In this document: one piece after another, positions 34,112-46,199 of the stretch | Numbering within the stretch: the stretch's first letter is position 1 | Layout: each line of letters starts with the position of its first letter | Assembly (NCBI GenBank): GCA_021442155.1 | Contig: CM038229.1 | Coordinates: forward strand, 72,932,443-72,996,442 | DNA from: Cymbidium sinense | Taxonomy: Eukaryota; Streptophyta; Magnoliopsida; Asparagales; Orchidaceae | Length of the DNA: 64,000 nucleotides | Direction: 5' to 3' | Notes under the pieces: model-generated | What the model saw: the letters and a program-made list of their open reading frames with translations, nothing else | What the model was told of the DNA's origin: nothing | Database searches by the model: none | Made by a program: the position numbers and the translations under genes

Positions 34112-36940
34112 ATTTTAACTCACACTTAATAAATTTATGTATGCTAAGTGGGGTTCATTGAATTTTGGAGAGATTTTTCATATTTGGAGGAGAGACTTTG
34201 CTATATGATTTTGATTTAGAACCCATACTCAACCAATTTAAGTAGGTTGGGCGGGGTTCAAATATTTCAAGAGACATTTGAAGATATTTGTATTGTGTGT
34301 CTTGTTTGAAAATTTTGATTTGGAAAATATTTACTTAGCAAATTTAGGTATGCTAAGAAGAGGTTTTGATTATATGTTTGAAGATTTTGTGAAAGTATCT
34401 TTGATTGTTATGATTGGTTATGTGTGTGATATATGTTGATTTGAAAATGGGGCTTCTTACTTAACAAATTTGGTATGTTAAGTAGAGGCCAAATGTGCTT
34501 AATATGTGTTTGAAAATGAGACTCTTACTTAATAAATTTGGTATGTTAGGTGGGAGTCAAATGTGATTGATTTGTGTTTTGAAAATGAGACTCTCACTTA
34601 ACAAATTTTGTATGTTAAGTCAAAGCCAAATATGATATGATTTGAAAATGAGACTCTTACTTAACAAATTTGGTATGTTAAGTAGGAATCAAATGTGATT
34701 ATGATTTGTGTTTTGAAAATGAGGCTCTCACTTAACAAATTTGGTATGTTAAGTGGAAGCCAAATATGATATGATTTGAAAATGAGACTCTTACTTAACA
34801 AATTTGGTATGTTAAGTAGAAATCAAATGTGATTATGACTTGTGTTTTGAAAATGAGACTCTCACTTAACAAATTTGGTATGTTAAGTGGGAGTCAGATG
34901 TGTTATGATTTTTGAAAAATGAGACTCTTACTTAACAAATTTGGTATGTTAAGTAGGAATCAAATGTGATTATGATTTGAAAATGAGACTCTTACTTAAC
35001 AAATTTTGTATGTTAAGTAGGAATAAAATGTGATATGTTTTGAAAATGAGACTCTTTCTTAATATTTTTGGCATGTTAAGTAGGAATCAAATGTGATATG
35101 ATTTGAAAATGAGACTCTTACTTAACAAATTTGGTATGTTAAGTATGAATCAAATGTAATTTAATTTGTGTTTGAAAAATGAGACACTCATATAACAAAG
35201 TTGATATGTTAAGTGGAAGACAAATGTGATATAGTTTTTAGAAAATGACTTGGTATGTTAAGTAGGAATCAAATGTGATATGATTTGAAAATGAGACTCT
35301 TACTTAACAAATTTGGTATGTTAAGTAAGAATCAAATGTGATATGATTTGACAAATGAGACTCTTACTTAGCAAATTTGGTATGTTAATTGATATGATTT
35401 GAAAATGAGACTCTTACTTAACAAATTTAGTATGTTAAGTAGGAATCAAATGTGATTTGATTTGTGTTTGAAAAATGAGACTCTCACTTAACAAAGCTGG
35501 TATGTTAAGTGGAAGCCAAATGTGATATAATTTTTGAAAATGAGGCTCTTACTTAGCAAATTTGGTATGTTAAATATGAATCAAATGTGATTATGTTTTG
35601 TGTTTTGAAAATGAGACTCTCATTTAACTAATTTGGTATGTTAAGTGGGAGTCAAATGTGTTATGATTTTTGAAAATAAGACTCTTACTTAACAAATTTG
35701 GTATGTTAAGTAGGAGTCAAATGTATTTATGATTTGAAAATGAGACTCTTACTTAACAAATTTGGTATGCTATGTAGGAATCAAATGTGATTATGATTTT
35801 TGAAAATGAGACTCTTACTTAACAAATGTGGTATGTTAAGTAGGAATCAAATGTGATATGATTTTTGAAAATGAGGCTCTTACTTAACAAATTTGGTATA
35901 TTAAGTATGAGTTGAGTGTATTATGATTTGAAAATGAGATTCTCACTTAACCAATTTGGTATGTTAAGTAGGAATCAAATGTGATTCTGATTTATGTTTT
36001 GAAAATGAGACACTCACTTAACAATTTTGGTATGTTAAGTGGGAGTCAAATGTGTTTAATTTATTTTTGAAAAATGAGACATTACTTAACAAATTTGGTA
36101 TGTTAAGTGGAAGCCAAATGTGATATGATTTGAAAATGAGACTCTTACTAAACAAATTTGGTATGCTAAGTAGGAATTAAGTGTGATTATGATTTATATT
36201 TTGAAAATGAGACTCTCACTTAACAAATTTGGTATATTAAGTGGGAGTCAAATGTGTTATGATTTTTGAAAATGAGACTCTTACTTAACAACTTTGGTAT
36301 GTTAAGTAGAAATAAAGTGGGATTATGATTTATGTTTTGAAAATGAGGCTCTCACTTAACAAATTTGGTATGTTAAGTAGGAGTCAAATGTGTTATGATT
36401 TGAAAATGAGATTCTTACTTAACAAATTTGGTATGTTAAGTAGGAATAAAATGTGATTATGATTTGTCTTTTGAAAATGAGACTCTTAACAAATTTGGTA
36501 TGTTAAGTAGGAGTCAAATGTGTTATGATTTGAAAATGAGATTCTTACTTAAGAAATTTGGTATGTTAAGTAGGAATCAAATGTGATATGATTTTTGAAA
36601 ATGAGACTCTTACTTAACAAATTTGGTATGTTAAGCAGGAGTCAAGTGTATTTATGATTTTTTGAAAGAGGATAAATCTATTTAAGAAAATTAGGTATGT
36701 TAAATAGAGTTCAATTTGTTTCTGCGACTTTTGGAAATGAGACTCTCATTTGACAAATTTGGGTATGCTAAATAGAGTCCAAAATATGTCTTGATTTCAA
36801 GTGTGTGATTTCTTGCTTTTTGAAAAGAGGGAAATTTCAACTCTAGCATATGTGAAATATGTTAAGTGGAGTTTCAATTTTATGCTATGATTTTATTTGA
36901 AAATAAAATCTTCATTCAACAAATTTGAGCATGTTGAATG
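34112..36940 (-). repeat. Leader hairpin array A: about 36 units of 60-75 bp with paired arms
   Basis: Regular units run from about 34440 to 36780, with longer degenerate ones from 34112 and a last one at 36913-36940. Each has a core near AAATTTGGTAT flanked by complementary arms. At 34857-34870 the arm GACTCTCACTTAAC pairs with GTTAAGTGGGAGTC (34882-34895), 13 Watson-Crick pairs and one G-T. Units with CTTACTTAAC carry GTTAAGTAG, and units with CTCACTTAAC carry GTTAAGTGG, so both sides change together. The last unit has CATTCAAC (36913) and GTTGAATG (36933). The array lies between the primer site and the first ORF, in the element's 5' leader. Confidence 0.92.
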
Positions 36941-37449
36941 GGGATAATTATTTTCAAAAAGATGCTTTTGAAAGATGATTTTGATTTTGATTTTGAAAAG
37001 AACCTCCATGACAATCATAGGGATTGTTAGATGAGGTTTGGTTATATGAGTTTTGTGCTTTTGGAAAGTTTCTTATGAATTTTGTGCAAGATCTTTTGTT
37101 CTGTGAATTTTGAAAAAGTGCTTTTGGAAAGTGGCATTTTTATAAAAGAGTTTATTTTCTTAAATATAAGATGAACCTTGCCTCAGCAGGCTAGTGGTAA
37201 AGAGGTTCTAAATTTTTATCATCTCCTTTCATTAGTTAATTTTATCTTTCACCTATTGGGAGATCCAATAGGGGTTTCAGGACTTACAAGAAGCGAGGTC
37301 CTAAAACCTAGAGGATGCTAGATAGCTTGGCTTAAGAATGAAATAAAGCCCCAACATGAGGAAAGATAGTCTTTGACTCATATGAAATACAAGTCCACTA
37401 TCAATGCTTGAAGACAACAATTGACTACTAGAGATAAAGAGAGGAACTA
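36941..37449 (-). other. 5' leader of element A between primer site and hairpin array
   Basis: No coding frame. It matches 55060-55469 in B, including CACCTATTGGGAGATCCAATAG (37252-37273, itself a small inverted repeat) and TGCTTGAAGACAACAATTGA near 37410. Retroelement leaders usually hold packaging and dimerisation signals; no specific one can be named. Confidence 0.55.
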
Positions 37450-37467
37450 TCCCCAACGGAGTCACCA
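37450..37467 (-). promoter_or_regulatory. Primer-binding site, element A (tRNA-Arg type)
   Basis: The minus strand reads TGGTGACTCCGTTGGGGA, eight bases inside the LTR2 end. On the plus strand ACGGAGTCACCA resembles the 3' end of plant tRNA-Arg (CGGAGTC, discriminator, CCA), with one transition. tRNA-Arg priming is established for Ogre elements. The location right beside an LTR ending in CA supports the call. Confidence 0.8.
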
Positions 37468-37475
37468 GAAAAATT

Positions 37476-40400
37476 TGTGGTGTTTATTTTTGATTCATGT
37501 GTATTGGGTACACCACGTAGATCTGAGAGTGTACTTATTGAGGTGATCTGGTACGACATCAAGGAATAGTGCACTATCTCGAAAGATAAAAATCACTACC
37601 CTACATTGGACCTAATCACCCAATAAGGACTCCTAAGGCATGATGGGTCTTCGAATATACCAAAGATTTTTCCCCTACTTTACATGGATTAATAAAGCAC
37701 ATTTTATTTAATTGGGTTCTAAAGTTTCCTATAGCAACAAGCCCCCATAGTTAATTACATCATAAGGAATGTGAGTTTCTTAGGAATACTCTCAATTAAA
37801 GTAGCCAATTATTGTCTCCAAAGATTTCAAAGATAGGACTATTAATAAATTGGTTATATTTGGAAAATCAACTGGGATAGATAAAAAAAGAAAGACTTAA
37901 TATGGAAGACAAATGGAGATGACTAGGGAATTCTCATGATATTACGAAACCTAGTGAGCATTCTAGCTTATCCTATGATTGGGCTTTATATGTTTGAAAT
38001 TGAGGAGAATTATATATCTGAGTTAAAATTTTATTAGATAGCTAGGACTTATAATCCCCCAACACAAGGTTGGAGAAATGTCTAAGAGGTGAGGGCTTAT
38101 GCTTGTAGCCTGAGGGAAAATAACAAACTCAGACTCTAAATCTAGGGAGCTTTAACGAGGGCCAAAGCATGTCCTAAATCTAAGCGAAGATGGGTATATC
38201 ATTTATCTCCATAAGAGAGGGTAAATCATCTGACTGCTGGACTTATAACTACCTGGAGTGATAGCCAGCTAACTCCTCCTATATTTTAAAACCATGTGAT
38301 CAAGTCATATATTTTGCAAGATGGTTAGGTTATTTTTATCTAGAAAGAGACTAAAGTCTTTAAACCCACTTCCTAAGAGACTAGAGCATGAGTGGCATGA
38401 GTAATGACTTAGTCTAATGCAAATCTTATTAATTTTTATTTGATTTTTTGACTCTTTATTTTCACAAAGGCTATAGGATTTTTATATATCTAAATGCATG
38501 ATGAAATAAGGTTATTGGCTAAATCAAAAAGAAATATGTGTTTTTCACCATAGAGGAGACCATCAAAGGTCAAGTCTTCTCCTATCGTGCAAGGATGGAA
38601 ACCCTCTCTTAACAAGCGTGAAACAAGATGACATGCATGATATTAAGCATACAACATCCAGCTAAGGAGTTTCTAAATCTTTTAATTATCTTGATTTAAT
38701 ACCTAGGATTTATGAGAGGTTATGAGTTATAGTTGGTGTAGAAATTTTAATTTTCCCTAAGAGCTTAAGCGGATCCAGGCCACACATTAAATCACCATAT
38801 ATGATGAAACTAGGAAAAGACATGTCATTTATATTATGTAATTATAAAAAAAGCATCAAATAATTTATAAACCCAATGTAAAGAATATGAGACACATGCG
38901 TCATGCGCTATACAACGAAAAGAAAAATGAGCTCTACCCTTATACAACCCGATATATGAAAGAATAATTACAAATTCACAAAAGAATAAATGTTATGGGG
39001 GTCTTCTTATCTTTTTTATTCATATCTCCTTCATTTCTTCATTTGGGTTTGCTTGCTCCAAAGGCATCACGAGGGCCTCTCAGGACAAAGCCTTCTAGTC
39101 TCTGCTCATCCTAATCCCCCCCATAACATTAATCCTAGTTCCTAATGCACAATTACATTAAAAATAGGAAAAAGCTAATTACACTGAAGGTGCTAGTTTA
39201 AGCAACCTCAAAAGAGAGCATTTATATTTATTTTAAGCAGCAGCTTACAATCTCTTACGAAATATGATTAGGCTAATCACGACCTAACATCTAGTCTAAG
39301 GAGCATACACCATAACATCCAGTCTATAATAATACATCATAAGACAAACATACATCAAACCATGCACCGCTCTAACATAAATCTAGAAATGGTGACTTAA
39401 TCTAAGGTGTATGTATTAAGGATTTTGTGGTATGCCTTAACTATGTTTTGTTATAATTTTCTAAGTAAGAAAGGATTTAATTATAAGGGATGGTTTCACT
39501 TTAAGTGGCTTAATTGATTTGTAAGTTTTACTTAACAATTTCTTCTATTCCATTTGACTTACACTTAACAACTAAGTGTTATAAAGAGAAGAAAAGAGAG
39601 GATCACCCTCTTTTATCCCTACCTTTAGTTACATCCAAAGCAAATTAATTAAATAAATTCTCTTTAGTGAATGTCTTATTATATATTTTAATTATTCCTA
39701 GGTTTAAGTTCAGTTTAAATAATCTCATTCAATAGGAAAGACATCTTAAAATTAATTGGTGTGAATTACTATCACACAACATATGTTTGTTCATTTCCTT
39801 CCATCATATTATACCATGCATATGATTTAGTCCTAAACATATCTATACATGCAATATTAGTAGACTTAAATGTAGGATGCATAAATGAGTTTTATAGAAA
39901 AAGAGGATTCTCATTCATTAGCTAAATACACATCCAAATATACTTTCAAATGTATGAAAGTTCTAAGCAAGTATTTCATCATTGTATAACCAGGAGAATG
40001 AGGTAGGAACCTCCATGAGCCAATTAAAGCCGTGCGTCCTCGGGTGTTTAGACTAGATATACCTGCTATTTTAAAATACACGTGGATGTATAAACAACTA
40101 CAAGAATAGAGAATCATGCAAAAATTATATTTAACTTAATTGATTTATTTGTGTGAATGAATGAAAGCTCTATCAAAATTCTAATGTCAAAATGCATAAT
40201 AATGAAATCAAACGGGTACATCACATTATTTTGCACCAGGGGAGTGAGGTAGAAACCTCCTTGGGGCTACTTAAAGCCTTGCATCCCCGGAATGTCCAGA
40301 ATAATATACCCACTAATATTCATACTTATGCAAATCAACATATGAATGAAAGAAAGAAACTTCACTCCATTCACTAAGCCTATATTCACATGCACCTCCT

Positions 40401-42712
40401 ATGTATGTTTAACTAATGTCACAACATGTATTGTTATTCATTAATAAGCTTTTGAAAATATATTTGAGACTTAATAGTGATAATAGCCGCACATATTTTT
40501 AATTTAGGCCAACACGTGCAACTTGACATAAAGGAAATCATTTTATTTAATTAATTTTTTGAAAGGGATGAATGCATGATTACAAGTGGCATACAATATT
40601 TAATACAATTGGAGAGAAATAAAAGAACATAAGCATATAATTTTATTCAATCCAATTAATTCCTAAGGACAATCATATTAAATAAGCTCATTTAAAGCAA
40701 ACCAAAGTTCCTTAAAGTCACTTTTTTGATTTTATGTTTAATTTGATTTAAGAGATGTGAGAAAGAGGTGTTTGCTAATACTAATCCCATATGTGTGGAT
40801 TAATTCAATTTAATAATATGCAATTAAATGATTTTTATGGATTGGTTAAGTTAAGCATGGATTAAATCAATTAATTAGCCCTTACCTATGTTACCTTAAG
40901 AGAATTGATTAAATAATTATGAGTTAATATGATGTGAAAATCAATTGAAAAGTAAATAACAATGCTCCTATGAAATGAAAGGGGCCTAATGCAATTACTT
41001 CATAATTATTTAGTAATTAGGCTTAATGAATTATTTTTATTTCTTTAATGATTTTCTCAACATGTGAGCTAATCATAATTTCATTAAGCTTCTTTAAGTT
41101 CTTGAACACCTAAAGCTCTACCCAAGATAGATTAAGGAAAAGTTAAATTTAATTAAAATTTTCAAATCAATTAAACTAATAATTCATTAATCCATCTCTC
41201 TTAAAAAGAAAGAGTAACCAAAGCTAACAATTATCTTGAAATGAGATATGCTTAAGGGAAAATGAGGGAATGAAGTCCCCACCTATTTCCATATCCCATC
41301 CATTGGATTAAGTATGATTTAATATAATTTGAATTCCTATTTAGTTAATTAAGTTTCCAATTAGTTAATTAATTAATAATTAGAACTTTAGTTGAAAGGA
41401 GAAGGAAAATTAGGGAAAGGATTAGGAGGGAGGCTCCAATCCACTTCCCTAAGTCTCCTTACTATTCAATAGTGATTAGGGAGTCTAAATAATTAATTAA
41501 TCACTGTTCATATGCTTAATCACTCCTTAATGAAGTTAAGAGGGTAATTAGGCTTAATCAATTAATTTCTCTAATTAAGCAACCAATAAATTCCAAGAAA
41601 ATAAGGGAGGCAGAGGTCATCCTCCTAAACATCCTCAAAATATTTAAAATCAATTGGATAATTAACTAAGAAGTAATTAAGCTAATTAAATTTTTAATTA
41701 AACACTACTTAAGCTCTATTTACTTTTCAAAATCCATCAAAAATATTTTTATTAAATTCTTCTCTAAAATACCTTTAAAATGAGCCCTTATTTATATTTT
41801 TTTGGATTTTTTTATAATTAGTAATGAATTATAGAAGATTCAGTAATAAAAATGGATTAATTAACCTTAATTAAACTAAATCTCACTAGAACCACATGGC
41901 ATGCTGACGTGGCATGCTTTCCATGTTGTGTTGTGAGATTGGTTATTTAAGTTCTCACATCCATGCAGATGAGTCAGCCGACGGCCGACACGCTTTCTCG
42001 TGGACTATCTGATCTAAGATCGGATGGCCATGATTAATCCCATGGTTTAGAGGGAATAATTAGAGGCTTTAAGCATTATTTAATCACGATCGTTCATTCT
42101 GATCATGTGAAATGGACAACCCATGATCTTTCTCCTTTACGAGTAGTGAAAGATGGATGTCGTCCATCTTTCTCCATTCGATCTGAGCTCACTAGACCTT
42201 GGATTGATTCCAAAATGATCTCACATCATCAAGGGAAGGAGAGGAACACATCAAAAGGCTAAGATCACATGACATACATATTTCTTTCACAAAAGACCAA
42301 CCACACTTTACTTAGGCTATTATTTTGAGGAATTACCTTGCCAGAGCTCAAGATCGACAGTGAGATTGATGGAGGCAACTTTGTCTAGTAGAGAAGAAGT
42401 CCTATTGAGAAACTTGGGCCTTGATTTAGAGTAAATCCCTCAGATGACCAATCCACGCACTTTGGAGCTTCAGTCTTGATCGAACTCGAGCTTTCGATGG
42501 CTTTGGAGCTTGGAAAATGATTGGGATGGTGTCAATATCATGCGTGGAAGGTGTGTGGAAAGTTAATTGAAGTTTGGTGGAGGATTGAACAAATGGGATT
42601 TGGAATTGGTCTCCCCTTTTTTAGTTTGGTGTAAAATTGAGAGAGGGAAAAAATTGGGGAGCTTAGAAGCTTGGGGAATGGATGTGGGAGACTCTCATTC
42701 ACTCTATTTTGG
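37476..42712 (-). mobile_element. LTR2, U3 side deleted
   Basis: It starts TGTGGTGTTTATTTTTG, the reverse complement of the LTR 3' terminus, next to the primer site. It follows LTR1 closely until about 42704, then jumps to sequence matching 25685 in the 3' untranslated region of A. Roughly 2.7 kb of LTR and about 1.15 kb of the neighbouring untranslated region are therefore missing. It is the 5' LTR of A and at the same time the only LTR left between A and B. Confidence 0.85.
39991..40330. repeat. Partial tandem duplication in LTR2, offset 246 bp
   Basis: CAGGAGAATGAGGTAGGAAC at 39991 recurs as CAGGGGAGTGAGGTAGAAAC at 40237, each followed by a similar block (CTACTTAAAGCC..GCATCC-type). LTR1 and the solo LTR have two copies as well, while LTR3 appears to have one (about 58295-58375). 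The solo LTR inserted inside this block. Confidence 0.75.
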
Positions 42713-44341
42713 GAAATAAATCAAACTTGACCTAGGGCTGTCCATCGGTTTGTGATAGTCATGCTAGAAAGAATGTGTCATAGGCTTACATCTTCCAAAG
42801 TGAAATGACTATCGGGGTAACATGCTTGTGGTAAAATAGATTAAACCCAACCTAAGGGCGACTACGGAGAGAGTGCCAACCCGGGAACTTATCTCAACTC
42901 AAGTAGTCAGGCAATTCTTATAGGGAGTTCTGCTGACACTACCCTAAAGATAGGATGCCTGCTTGAGAGAATGGGCCCTTTGGGGGCTTGAATTCCTAAT
43001 CCATAAGTGAATATTTTTATTTATTTTATTTTGTTTATTTATCGTGGATCATATTAGTTTATGAGGGATCAAACTGAGAAGAAGCTTATATCAACCTAGA
43101 CCTATCTCAGATTTACTGAACCAAGAGATAATCTGCACATCCGTTGAATAAATTCTCCTACCACAGTGGTGGCTACTAGGAAAGGGGGACTGTCTAATCC
43201 AAAAGTAACTTGGGTAGTGCCTAAATGGGGTCACAAAGGCGTGATCCAAATAGAGTGCTCGCAGGGAGAGAGGCTGCTAAGGGCTTGATCCAAAACCCTA
43301 GAGAAGATAATATGCATAGGCATTCGGTGGCCAACTCAAGGAGAAAGCTCAGGGACTCACATCTACTAAGAGTAGTGTATCCATCGGGTGAGTCACTATT
43401 AGCATAGAGAACATTAATCAACCTAAGGTGCCCATTAGTTTGCAATAATCAGCCTAGGAAGAAAGATTGGGGACTCACATCCTCTATGTGGCGATTGAGT
43501 GCGCCTTGACTCGTGTCATCCGACCCGAGGCGACTCTTGAGTGAATGTCACTAGAGGACTTATATCAACTCAATTGTAGTCATGAGAAAAGGAGCCTCTT
43601 GGGGACTTATCCTAAACTTCAAATATACTCGACCTAGCCAGATCATGATGATTAGTTCAAGAAGAAAGCACAAGGACTCACATCTTCTTAAATAAAATCA
43701 ACACGGGTAGCTTACTGGCTAGGCAGTGAAGTCTACTAAACTAACAAGGTGCTCATTGGTTTGCAATGATCAAGTTAGAAAGAAAGTGCGGGGACTTACA
43801 TCTTCCAAATAAGTGACCACTGGAGTGACATATTAGCGAGGTAGTATGTAAACCCGACATAGAGTGGCTAATGAGTGAGTGCCATAGGGGACTTGCTCTC
43901 ACATGAAAATTTGCCCAAGATAAAATATTTATGTTCACTTTTGTGCTTGTGTTAAAAGGAATAAGATGTCACTTGGGTTATCTTACACCTACCCTAAACA
44001 CACTTGGGGAATTGGATGAAATGGTGCCATATATGGCAACCAGAATTCCCACTAAGAAAGGATGCCGATTGGGTTCTCTTACACCTAACTCAGTTGTGCT
44101 AATCGAAATAGGATGCCTCTTAGGTTCTCTCACACCTATTCTAATAGCACTAGGGAATTGTGTTTGATTGTGTTTGTGTTGTGAAAGAGGGATAAGATAC
44201 CTCTTGGGTTCTCTTACACCTATCCTAGACACGTCATGGCAGATTCGCAATACAACCAAACAATGCTTCGAAAAGAGAAAAGATTTTGATGAAATGGAAT
44301 TAGATTTTTATTCTTTTATTGATAATTATTTTCAAAATGTT
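42713..44341 (-). repeat. 3' untranslated region of element B
   Basis: Non-coding. It corresponds to 25685-27105 of A and carries the same GAAAGAAAG...GACTTACATC motif (near 42770, 43339, 43460, 43664 and 43780), although several copies read GGGGACTCACATC. Its outer part was lost with the right end of LTR2. Confidence 0.7.
43930..44240. repeat. B-specific expansion of a GGGTTCTCTTACACCTA repeat
   Basis: Four copies of TTGGGTTCTCTTACACCTA-like sequence occur near 43973, 44070, 44130 and 44207, each followed by CCTA..CAC or similar. A has a single copy near 26980. The minus-strand frame across it (43978-44259) stays open and repeats GVREPKRHP, but it lies beyond the pol stop, so I treat it as a repeat and not as a gene. 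Confidence 0.75.
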
Positions 44342-45719
44342 TTATGGGTAATATTTCTTTAAATAGAGCCAATTAATTAGAAGCATCGGGTGTTCCCCTT
44401 TACACTCAATGAGGTGATAGGTTCCTCTTTGTAGGTCTTCTCTATGGCATAGGGGCTTTTCCAAGTGGGTTCAAACTTGCCTCTCATCTTTCGACAGACA
44501 ACAATTGGTCTCCTTAGGACTAACACAAGTTCTCCTACTTGAAAAAACCTAGGACAGACCAGCTTGTTGTGAGCTTGAACCATTTTGGCCTTATACAACT
44601 CTAGGTTTTGGCACACCCATTCTCTCCTCCAAACCTTTGAGCTCTTCTAACCGCAACTTTGCATTTTGTTATGTAGTAATTTTGCTACCCAATGCTATCC
44701 TTAGTGATGAGAGTTGAACTTCTAAAGGTATAATGGCTTCGGACCCATACACTAAGGAAAATAGGGTAGATTGAGTTGGAGTTCTGTATGTAGTGCGGTA
44801 TGCCCACAAGACTTCAACCAATTGCTCATTCCACTATCGCTTATTATCATCGAGCATCTTCTCTAGTATTTAGATGAGAGTTTTGTTGAATGCTTTTGCT
44901 TAGCCATTTGCTCTGGGGTAGTAGATGGTTGAGTATCTCTAATCTATATCGTGTCTTCTAGTGAAGCTGTTGATCTTGGTGCTTCTAAATGTAATACCAT
45001 TATCGAATATAATTTATAGAGGCACCCTAAACCTATATATGATATGATTTCTAAAAAATTGAAGCATATGCTAAGCTGTGACCTCTCTGAGTGGGATTGC
45101 CTCCGCCCACTTGGAAAAGTAATCGGTGATAGCTAAGATGAATGGATGACAGTTGGAAGAAGGAAGATCGATTAGACCGACAATGTTAGTATCCCAACAA
45201 TCAATTGGCCATGAGGCCAATGTAGGGTGTAGAATGTTAGGTGGTTGATGTAAGACTACATTATGTACCTGACACTGATGGCATCTCCTAGCTACATCCA
45301 TACAGTCTGTAATCTATGAAGACTAGTAGTATTCTAATCTCTTGATCTTCATCTTCATCTTCAGACCAGATTGATGTACTCTGCATAAACTTGAATGTAC
45401 CTCGATCATAATCCTATGGGCTTCGTGTTTGTCTAAATAGCGTAATCACATTTGATCGAAAGACCATCGGTATAAGGTGCCATCAACGAGAGCATAGGAG
45501 AGGGCTCTCTATTTCACCTGATGGGCTTGTGACTTCTCTTGAGGTAGTTTGCCAGTGTTCAAGTAATCTATGAATGGTTGCCTTAAATCCAGCTCCTTAT
45601 CCTTATAGGCAACTATAACCTCTCCTTCAAGAGAAAGTTTCTCGATGAGTTCAACATCAATAAGGGATATAACTTGTCTATTTTGGACCCTTATTGGAAT
45701 CAACTCATCTTTTGAACAT
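44342..45719 (-). pseudogene. Decayed integrase, element B
   Basis: The finger end RRCHQCQVH (about 45260-45290) keeps both cysteines, unlike A. The core start reads CWDTNIVGLIDLPSS where A has CWGTDIVGLI, so the first catalytic Asp appears to be Asn (about 45190). TDYFSKWAEA follows. The second site FDNGITF (about 45000) is intact. The C-terminus has FQVGELVLVLR and GKFEPTWKSPYAIEKTY (44616 downward), and pol ends K-K-Y-Y-P with TAA at 44342-44344. Frameshifts separate the parts. 45509-45703 is the linker from RNase H. Confidence 0.82.
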
Positions 45720-46199
45720 GCAAATTATTTAGAAAGTTTGGCCAAAACATTTACTACTGCATTTTTTGCTCAGGGAACCTTGTAGATGGTGATTTCTGGG
45801 ATTTGGGCCAACAACTTCATGGTATACTCGTGGTAATGACGAAGCTTGGGTTTGAGAACCTTGTAGGACCTGACAATCTGGTTGATGACCAATTGAGAAT
45901 CCACGTAGATGTTGATGCTCTTGACACATACTGTGATGATTAAGTCCAGATTGGTAATCAAAGACTCATACTCGACTTCATTGATGGTGTAGGGATTGGA
46001 GAGATAGTATGAGAATCTCATCACATCAGTTTAGAGTTAAGAGAACTATTCCTACTCCTACATTTTCTGGAAGAGTAGATCATGGCTCATCTCCTTTATG
46101 AAAGGAAGCTGCACCATCAAAATACATCTCCCATCAATGGTTGTCGACCTCCCTTAGTTCATGATTTATTCATCAGGGAGATAATCACTAAGTGGGGAA
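45720..46199 (-). pseudogene. Archaeal-type RNase H, element B
   Basis: WEMYFDGAASFHKGDEP at about 46085-46135 carries the first catalytic Asp. After a frame change NEVEYESLI (about 45965-45990, Glu) and VDSQLVINQIVRSYKVLKPKL (about 45850-45910, Asp) follow. This Asp, Glu, Asp order and the position between RT-RNase H and integrase mark the extra RNase H known from the Tat lineage. All three acidic residues are visible but not in one frame. Confidence 0.78.

Larger units (their letters stand above)
24527..37475 (-). mobile_element. Internal region of element A
   Basis: About 12.9 kb between LTR1 and LTR2. It has a complete set of minus-strand parts: primer site (37450-37467), leader and hairpin array, upstream open region, gag, protease, RT, archaeal-type RNase H, integrase and 3' untranslated region. 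Compared with B it has lost about 830 bases between RT and RNase H (junction near 28712-28735) and about 1 kb at the gag C-terminus (near 31440-31540). Confidence 0.85.

Noticed and set aside
34440..36780. CRISPR-like array
   Set aside because: Units are contiguous and diverged without unique spacers, the host is a plant, and the array sits inside a retrotransposon leader.
43978..44259. 93-residue minus-strand ORF with repeated GVREPKRHP
   Set aside because: It lies after the pol stop, within a tandem DNA repeat, has no ATG-independent support and is absent from A.
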